From Ruminococcus sp. (lineage in GTDB: Bacteria > Bacillota > Clostridia > Oscillospirales > Ruminococcaceae): a stretch of 29,380 bases of DNA. The stretch covers positions 1-29,380 of the forward strand of contig JAILFF010000313.1 of assembly GCA_024697705.1 (NCBI GenBank). The letters are read 5' to 3'. The stretch's first letter is position 1. Each line of letters starts with the position of its first letter. The notes beneath the pieces were generated by a model. The model saw only the letters and a list, made by a program, of their open reading frames with translations, had not been told where the DNA came from and did no database searches. This document shows, piece after piece, positions 24,861 to 29,380 of this stretch. The translations under genes were made by a program, and so were the position numbers.

Positions 24861-25549
24861 TGTTTCTGACGGAAACGCATCTGCACACGCGGGAATCCTC
24901 GGCGTGCGCTTCGGCAACGGGGGCGCAGCAGGCGGAACAGTATAAGGCTTTGGGCTACGATACCATTTTCGTGACAGATCATTTCTTAAACGGAAATACC
25001 GCCGTTGACAGGTCGCTGCCCTGGAGCGAACAGGTCGAGCTTTACTGCGCGGGCTACGAAAACGCAAAAAAACGCGGCGACGAGATAGGTCTGACCGTGC
25101 TTTTCGGTATCGAATACGGCTGGAACGCCACAGACCTTCTTATCTACGGCGTTGATAAGGAATGGCTGCTAAGCTACCCCGATACTCTGCGGATCAGCGT
25201 GCAGGAATTCTGCGACAGAGTCCACATGGCGGGCGGCTGCATCGTTCACGCGCACCCGTTCCGCGAGGCTGATTACATCAACGAAATGAAATTTCTCCCG
25301 CGTCAGACCGACGGCGTGGAGGTGTTCAACTCGGGAAACCGAATGAACGTCTGGAACGAACGCGCCAAATGGTATGCTGTTCAGTACGGCAAGACGATGA
25401 CCGCAGGCTCCGATTGTCACCACATTTCAGCGGACAAGGACAGTTTCGCGGGAGTTTATACCGATGAAAAGATCGAGACCGCCGCGGATTACGTAAAGGC
25501 TGTAAAAAACGGTCAGATACTCGGGCTGAAAACACGTTCGGATTTTTGA
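24860..25549 (+). CDS. PHP-domain metal-dependent phosphoesterase
   Basis: The 229-residue protein has the PHP motifs in order: ETHLHT (H7, H9), TIFVTDHF, FGIEY, VHAHPFREAD and GSDCHH, which bind two or three metal ions. PHP proteins hydrolyse phosphoester bonds; the substrate cannot be told from sequence. It is likely cytoplasmic, with no signal peptide. Its ATG overlaps the epimerase stop (TAATG), so the pair is coupled. A role in sugar or nucleotide phosphate metabolism is possible but unproven. Confidence 0.86.
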   Translation: MFLTETHLHTRESSACASATGAQQAEQYKALGYDTIFVTDHFLNGNTAVDRSLPWSEQVELYCAGYENAKKRGDEIGLTVLFGIEYGWNATDLLIYGVDKEWLLSYPDTLRISVQEFCDRVHMAGGCIVHAHPFREADYINEMKFLPRQTDGVEVFNSGNRMNVWNERAKWYAVQYGKTMTAGSDCHHISADKDSFAGVYTDEKIETAADYVKAVKNGQILGLKTRSDF

Positions 25550-25585
25550 AAAAATAACATTTAACTGCAAAAAGGAGGAATCGGA

Positions 25586-25978
25586 TTGTCCAAGAAAATA
25601 TATGAATCGGGTGAGGATTACCTTGAAACCATACTTATCCTTCACCAGCGCAACGGCGCCGTTCGTTCAATTGACATCGTGCGCGAAATGGAGCTTTCAA
25701 AGCCCAGCGTCAGCCGCGCAGTGGGAATCCTCAAAAACGGAGGTTATATAACTGTTGACGACAACGGTTATATCAATTTTACCGACGAGGGAAAACAGAT
25801 CGCGGAGACCATCTACGAGCGGCACCGCGTTTTCACCGACTGGCTGATCTGGCTCGGTGTTTCTCCCGACGTTGCGGCGCAGGACGCCTGCCGTCTTGAA
25901 CACGCCATCAGTCATGAGTCCTTTGAAAAGCTCAAACAGCATATCGAGGAAAACAACGAGATCAATCATAAAGATTAA
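25586..25978 (+). CDS. DtxR/MntR-family metal-dependent regulator
   Basis: The 130-residue protein has an N-terminal winged HTH (about 1-65; SGEDYLETILIL, then SIDIVREMELSKPSVSRAVG) and a dimerisation/metal-binding domain (about 66-125). ERHRVFTDWL and DACRLEHAIS carry the Cys, Glu and His ligands that resemble DtxR's EACRWEHVMS. Family knowledge: these repress metal uptake or stress genes when Fe2+ or Mn2+ binds. It has no SH3 domain, so it resembles MntR in length. The start is TTG at 25586, 7 nt after GGAGG (25574-25578). It starts 36 bp after the PHP gene and ends in a strong terminator. The targets cannot be told. Confidence 0.88.
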   Translation: MSKKIYESGEDYLETILILHQRNGAVRSIDIVREMELSKPSVSRAVGILKNGGYITVDDNGYINFTDEGKQIAETIYERHRVFTDWLIWLGVSPDVAAQDACRLEHAISHESFEKLKQHIEENNEINHKD

Positions 25979-25984
25979 ATAACA

Positions 25985-26023
25985 AAAATCCTCACGGGAA
26001 AAACATTCCGTGAGGATTTTTTT
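25985..26023. terminator. Bidirectional terminator between dtxR-like gene and ecfT
   Basis: A 13-bp perfect stem, AAAATCCTCACGG (25985-25997) with its complement (26008-26020), has a 10-nt loop and T runs on both strands. It serves the rightward regulator gene and the leftward ecf operon. It abuts the ecfT stop codon. Confidence 0.92.
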
Positions 26024-26831
26024 AGCTTTGAATAATTATATTTGCCGCGACAACGCCCGCGATAAATATTGCCATGTAGATACAGCCTATCCAGTCGATG
26101 TAGGTGATGTGAAGCTGCTTCATTCGCGTTCTGCCTTCGCCGCCGTGATAGCAGCGGCACTCCATAGCCGTCGCAAGCTCCTCGGCGCGGCGGAACGACG
26201 ATACGAAAAGCGGAATGAATATCGGTATCATACCCTTTACTTTGTCGCGGAATGAGCCCGTGTCAAGCTCCGAGCCGCGTGCTTTCTGCGCGTTCATGAT
26301 CTTGTCGGTCTCTTCAAGCAGCGTCGGTATGAATCGCAGCGCTATCGTCATCATCATCGCCAAAGCGTGAACGGGAACGCCGAATCTTTTAAGCGGCGAA
26401 AGAAGCCGTTCGATTGCGTCGGTCAGGTCGATGGGCGAGGTCGTATAGGTCAGCAGCGACGACCCGACGATCAGCAGCACGATCCGCGATACCATGAAAA
26501 TCGCAGTGTCAAGCCCTTCGTCGGTGATGAGGATAAATTTCCATTTGAACAGCTCCTCGCCCGTTTTTACAAAGAACAGATTCAGCACCGCCGTGAACAT
26601 CACAAGCGGAATTATCGGCTTTATGCTTTTCCACATCATGGTAAACGGAATTCGCGAGATCAGAAACGTCATCAGTGTGAACACCGCGCCGATCAGCAGC
26701 CCCCACTTATTTTTCGCCATAAAAAGCATCACGATGAAAGCGACGGTCAGAATCAGCTTGAACCGTGCGTCCATTTTATGTATCGGCGAGCTGCCCGGAA
26801 AAAACTGACCGAGCGTTATGTCCTTAAGCAA
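26022..26831 (-). CDS. ecfT: ECF transporter membrane subunit EcfT
   Basis: The 269-residue integral membrane protein links the EcfA ATPases to interchangeable vitamin- or metal-binding S subunits. It has about five to six hydrophobic segments. The two EcfT coupling motifs are seen as EETDKIMNAQKARGSELDTG and FRRAEELATAMECRCYHGG (with A-R-G). The start is TTG at 26831, 6 nt past the ecfA2 stop, with GGGAG upstream inside the ecfA2 end. A later start would remove the family's N-terminal LGQFFPGSSPIHKMDARFK. No S subunit lies in this window, so it is probably the general group II energising module. Confidence 0.93.
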   Translation of the reverse strand: MLKDITLGQFFPGSSPIHKMDARFKLILTVAFIVMLFMAKNKWGLLIGAVFTLMTFLISRIPFTMMWKSIKPIIPLVMFTAVLNLFFVKTGEELFKWKFILITDEGLDTAIFMVSRIVLLIVGSSLLTYTTSPIDLTDAIERLLSPLKRFGVPVHALAMMMTIALRFIPTLLEETDKIMNAQKARGSELDTGSFRDKVKGMIPIFIPLFVSSFRRAEELATAMECRCYHGGEGRTRMKQLHITYIDWIGCIYMAIFIAGVVAANIIIQS

Positions 26832-26837
26832 ATGTTT

Positions 26838-27710
26838 TCACACTCCCATATTTTTTCGCGCAGCCCCGAGCCTTTCGGCAATAAGCCCCTCTGCGTACTT
26901 TACCGTGTAAACGTCGGCGGGCAGGTCGCAGCCCATTTCGTTGAGCCTGTTGATAATGCGCGTTATCTGCGGCACGGCAAGCCCGACGCTTTCAAGCTCG
27001 GCGCTGCGGCGGAAGACCTCGGGCGGCTTGTCGAAGCAGAACACTTTTCCCGAATTCATGACGAGTATCCTGTCGGCATAGCGGGCGATGTCCTCCATCG
27101 AGTGCGATACGATCAGCACCGTGCCGCCGCGCTCCTCGTGGTACTGCTTTATCATGCCGAAGATCTGCTCTCTTCCGCGTGGGTCAAGCCCCGAAGCAGG
27201 CTCGTCGAGAATAAGCACCTTCGGTTCCATCGCCATGACTCCCGCGATCGCGGCGCGGCGCTTCTGTCCGCCCGAAAGATCGAACGGCGAGCTTTTAAGC
27301 TGCTCGTCGGTAAGCCCGACGAGACGGGCGCTTTCCTTTACGCGGCGGTCGATCTCATCGCTGTCAAGTCCCATGTTCTTCGGTCCGTAGGCGATGTCTT
27401 TGGCGACCGTTTCCTCGAAAAGCTGATACTCGGGATACTGAAAGACCAGCCCGACCTTAAAGCGCACCTCGCGGAGCTTTTTTTTATCCTTGAAAAAATC
27501 CTCGCCGTCAACAAGAACCCGCCCCGAAGTAGGATTCAGCAGACCGTTGAAATGCTGTATCAGCGTTGATTTTCCCGAACCCGTGTGACCGATAACACCT
27601 ACTATTTCGCCCTCGTTTATCTCAATGTTCACCTTGTCGAGAGCTACATGGCGAAAGGGCGTTTTTTCGCCGTAAACGTATGTCAGATCTTCCGTTTTGA
27701 TAACAGCCAT
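26838..27710 (-). CDS. ecfA2: ECF transporter ATPase EcfA2
   Basis: The 290-residue ABC ATPase powers ECF importers with EcfA1. Walker A is GHTGSGKST (about 41-49), the Q-loop region is FQYPEYQLFEETVAKDIAYG, the signature is LSGGQKRR, Walker B is VLILDEPASGLD and the switch His lies in SHSMEDIARYAD. A C-terminal extension of about 60 residues carries the family's LNEMGCDLPADV segment. It abuts ecfA1 (adjacent codons) and is 6 nt from ecfT, so the three are one operon. ATG has AAAGGG upstream. Confidence 0.95.
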   Translation of the reverse strand: MAVIKTEDLTYVYGEKTPFRHVALDKVNIEINEGEIVGVIGHTGSGKSTLIQHFNGLLNPTSGRVLVDGEDFFKDKKKLREVRFKVGLVFQYPEYQLFEETVAKDIAYGPKNMGLDSDEIDRRVKESARLVGLTDEQLKSSPFDLSGGQKRRAAIAGVMAMEPKVLILDEPASGLDPRGREQIFGMIKQYHEERGGTVLIVSHSMEDIARYADRILVMNSGKVFCFDKPPEVFRRSAELESVGLAVPQITRIINRLNEMGCDLPADVYTVKYAEGLIAERLGAARKNMGV

Positions 27711-28592
27711 TTAAAGCACCCTTTCACGAGATGATTTTTTAAACAGCCCGAAGACAGCTTCGGCACATTCCTCTTCGGTGATGATGTCGGCGGGGAGATC
27801 GTACCCGCGCTGCCTCAGCCGCCAGACAAGCTCGGTCGCCTGCGGAACGTCAAGACCTATGCTTTTGAGCTTCTCCACCTGCGGAAAAATTTCACGGGGC
27901 GTGCCGTCCATGAGGATATTTCCGCCGTCGATAACGACAACGCGCTTCGCCTGCGCCGCTTCTTCCATGTAATGCGTGATAAGAACTATCGTCACACCCT
28001 GCTCGGCGTTCAGGCGCTTGATCGTCTCCATGACCTCTTTCCTGCCGCGTGGGTCGAGCATCGCGGTCGGCTCGTCGAGCAAAATGCAGTCGGGCTTCAT
28101 CGCGAGTATCCCCGCGATAGCCACGCGCTGCTTTTGTCCTCCCGAAAGCTTGTGCGGGGCGTGCATACGGTATTCGTACATACCGACGGTTTTCAGCGCT
28201 TCGTCAACGCGGCGGCGAATCTCTGAGGGCTCAACGCCCAAGTTTTCGAGCGCAAAGGCGCAGTCCTCCTCGACGATCGTCGCCACGATCTGATTGTCGG
28301 GGTTCTGAAAGACCATTCCCGCCGTCTTGCGTATTTCGAGCAGCTTTTCCTCGTCCGCCGTGGACATTCCCGCAACGGTGACAGTGCCGCTGTCGGGAAT
28401 GTTGATGGCGTTGAAGCACTTGGCAAGGGTGGATTTTCCCGAGCCGTTATGCCCCAAGACCGCGACGAACTCACCTTTTTTTACCGAAAGCGAAACGCCG
28501 TGCAGCACCTCGTTTTTTACGGGCGGTTCTTCCGACTCGTTCACGTAGGAGAACACGACGTTTTTCGCTTCAAGAAATCCTTCGGCGCTCAC
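27711..28592 (-). CDS. ecfA1: ECF transporter ATPase EcfA1
   Basis: The 293-residue ABC ATPase has Walker A GHNGSGKST, the EcfA1-type FQNPDNQIVATIVEEDCAFA Q-loop, signature LSGGQKQR, Walker B CILLDEPTAMLD and the switch His in THYMEEA. The C-terminal domain (LRQRGYDLPADI) parallels EcfA2. It starts with GTG at 28592, whose bases overlap the stop of the upstream small gene (GTGA), so it is probably coupled to it. EcfA1-EcfA2-EcfT order is the usual Firmicutes module. Confidence 0.95.
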   Translation of the reverse strand: MSAEGFLEAKNVVFSYVNESEEPPVKNEVLHGVSLSVKKGEFVAVLGHNGSGKSTLAKCFNAINIPDSGTVTVAGMSTADEEKLLEIRKTAGMVFQNPDNQIVATIVEEDCAFALENLGVEPSEIRRRVDEALKTVGMYEYRMHAPHKLSGGQKQRVAIAGILAMKPDCILLDEPTAMLDPRGRKEVMETIKRLNAEQGVTIVLITHYMEEAAQAKRVVVIDGGNILMDGTPREIFPQVEKLKSIGLDVPQATELVWRLRQRGYDLPADIITEEECAEAVFGLFKKSSRERVL

Positions 28593-28852
28593 TTTTTGTC
28601 CTTGCCCGAGACCATGCCGAGAAGGTCGTTAGCCAGTCCCTTAGCCTTTTCGATATTCTCCGAGGTGGCGACCTTTTCGATGTTTTCTTTGGTTGCCGCC
28701 TTCTTTACCTCGTCCTTGATGGCGTCGGGAACGGGCAGCTTATCGGCGGCGGCAGCCGCAGCCTTAGCGATGTCGTCGGCGTTCGAGCTGACTGTTTTGG
28801 AGATGTCGTCTCCGCTCAATGAATTTGCAAGTCCTTTAAGATCGAGTCCCAT
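28589..28852 (-). CDS. Small Ala/Lys-rich helical protein upstream of ecfA1
   Basis: The 87-residue protein starts MGLDLKGLANSLSGDDI and is rich in Ala, Lys, Asp and Glu, with a predicted mostly helical, soluble character and no signal peptide. ENIEK is repeated (TKENIEKVATSENIEKAKG). I chose ATG 28852 because AGGAGG is 9 nt upstream; an upstream ATG at 28894 has no such site. It overlaps ecfA1 by 4 nt, suggesting translation coupling. I do not recognise the family, and it could be a lineage-specific partner or an unrelated gene in the operon. Confidence 0.65.
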   Translation of the reverse strand: MGLDLKGLANSLSGDDISKTVSSNADDIAKAAAAAADKLPVPDAIKDEVKKAATKENIEKVATSENIEKAKGLANDLLGMVSGKDKK

Positions 28853-28933
28853 GATGAAATACCTCCTGAAAAAAATTATTATTTGAGTGCGCAAGGCACA
28901 TTCAAATCACAAAGTGAGAGCATATTGCCGGGT

Positions 28934-29023
28934 CCAGCGCCGGCTCGCGCTGGCGAGGGGTCGCGGGGGCGAGGAGCCCCCGTGCGGGGTATGGGGCAGA
29001 GCCCCATTTGCGCGTAAGCGCAA
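28934..29023. repeat. Four consecutive hairpins (REP-like palindromic element)
   Basis: Hairpin 1: CCAGCGC (28934-28940) with GCGCTGG (28947-28953). Hairpin 2: CGGGGGC (28964-28970) with GCCCCCG (28976-28982). Hairpin 3: ATGGGGC (28991-28997) with GCCCCAT (29001-29007), 3-nt loop. Hairpin 4: TTGCGC (29008-29013) with GCGCAA (29018-29023), GTAA loop. They are far more G/C-rich than the flanks. Similar GC hairpin clusters are, as I recall, dispersed in Clostridia genomes, so a mobile palindromic repeat is the simplest reading. Confidence 0.7.
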
Positions 29024-29083
29024 CAAATGCAAAGCCAACGGCAGCCGCAAATCCGGGGAAAAAACGCAATCCGAACGTTCAAG

Positions 29084-29099
29084 AATAAAATCGGCAATT
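29084..29099 (-). repeat. Partial copy of the repeat unit
   Basis: AATAAAATCGGCAATT is the exact reverse complement of the first 16 bases of the unit at 29161-29176. The rest of the unit is missing here. Confidence 0.65.
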
Positions 29100-29158
29100 A
29101 AAGAAATGCTTACAAAAATCAACAATCTGATAGTTCATCAGAATCTAACAAAAACAAG

Positions 29159-29206
29159 AAAATTGCCGATTTTATTTTGCGAAAGAGCGCAGCGATTTTC
29201 GCAAAA
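29159..29206 (+). repeat. Inverted repeat unit, copy 1 (full)
   Basis: The unit begins AATTGCCGATTTTATT (29161-29176) and contains a stem TTTTGCGAAA/TTTCGCAAAA around a GAGCGCAGCGA-type centre. Its reverse complement at 29302-29348 matches at about nine of ten positions. Confidence 0.75.
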
Positions 29207-29301
29207 AGAAATGTGGTTTCAGCAGAATCCCGACCGAAGCAAAACAGCGCGTCCGTGAAATACCCCGCCTGTGCGAAAAATCCCGACCTTTGCGCAATTG
29301 A

Positions 29302-29348
29302 TTTGCAAAAATCGCTTCGCTCTTTTGCAAATATAAAATCGGCAATTT
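29302..29348 (-). repeat. Inverted repeat unit, copy 2 (full)
   Basis: On the minus strand this copy matches the unit at 29159-29206 with only about four differences. It too contains its own hairpin, TTGCAAAA with TTTTGCAA. The two copies are 95 bp apart and in opposite orientation. Confidence 0.75.
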
Positions 29349-29380
29349 CTTTGTTTCCGCTCAATTTTGCAGAATCATTC

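Larger units (their letters stand above)
28853..29380. other. Gene-free right end rich in hairpins and repeats
   Basis: No convincing coding sequence is seen in 528 bp. Open frames here are made by repeats. The left part (28934-29023) is G/C-rich with four consecutive hairpins, and the right part holds inverted repeats of a 47-bp unit. Both are listed separately. It lies upstream of the leftward small gene-ecf operon, so its promoter may be within it, but I could not identify one with confidence. Confidence 0.6.

Noticed and set aside
26367..27569. Long plus-strand open frame (400 codons) opposite ecfA2 and part of ecfT
   Set aside because: It is antisense to clear ABC-ATPase and EcfT motifs, has a His/Arg-rich composition like other shadow frames and no ribosome-binding site.
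29119..29364. Minus-strand open frame in the right-end repeats (81 codons)
   Set aside because: It is produced by the inverted repeat units (each yields a similar AALFRKIKS or FAKERSDFC type peptide) and has no ribosome-binding site.

Overview
This window is the replication-origin region of a Gram-positive member of the Clostridia, most likely a Ruminococcus-like Oscillospiraceae. That placement is inference. It rests on the Firmicutes gene order (rpmH, dnaA, dnaN, yaaA, recF, remB, gyrB, gyrA, and the parAB and mnmG-rsmG neighbourhood), a SleB-type spore-cortex hydrolase, a cellobiose 2-epimerase that resembles the Ruminococcus albus enzyme, and frequent TTG start codons. I found no rRNA, tRNA, CRISPR array or transposase.

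Layout. Positions 1-342 are AT-rich with no gene. A SleB-like hydrolase (343-1026, +) converges on the leftward rpmH-rnpA-yidD-yidC-jag operon (4776 down to 1233). rpmH is too short for most ORF callers but is clear at 4636-4776. The rpmH-dnaA gap (4777-5281) carries good divergent promoters. dnaA (5282-6664) is followed by a 561-bp spacer that looks like oriC. It has six exact copies of TTTTCAACA and an AT-rich stretch, then dnaN, yaaA, recF, remB, a GNAT acetyltransferase and gyrB run rightward. gyrB and gyrA are separated by an acidic YcxB-like membrane protein. After gyrA come a leftward divergent ParB/Noc-like gene, then rightward parA, parB, serS, mnmG, rsmG, a small DUF6881-like protein, cellobiose 2-epimerase, a PHP phosphoesterase and a DtxR-type regulator. 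A bidirectional terminator separates these from a leftward operon: small helical protein, ecfA1, ecfA2, ecfT. The last 500 bp has no convincing gene. It holds four consecutive hairpins and a family of inverted repeats.

How the parts work together. The genes cover initiation (DnaA and oriC), the replisome clamp and repair (DnaN, RecF), supercoiling (GyrA, GyrB), origin segregation (ParA, ParB and four parS-like palindromes at 12522, 16552, 19327 and 20694), the ribosome and RNase P (L34, RnpA), membrane insertion (YidC, YidD, Jag) and tRNA/rRNA modification (MnmG, RsmG). The accessory part covers oligosaccharide epimerisation, metal-dependent regulation and the shared energy module of ECF vitamin/metal importers.

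The most interesting signals are: (1) the oriC repeats are TTTTCAACA rather than the classical TTATCCACA, while the DnaA recognition helix has Asn where the family has the base-contacting Asp; (2) the parS sites have a CACATG or TACGTG centre instead of CACGTG; (3) the second ParB-family protein lacks the ENLQR motif needed for CTP hydrolysis; (4) the repeat-rich right end.
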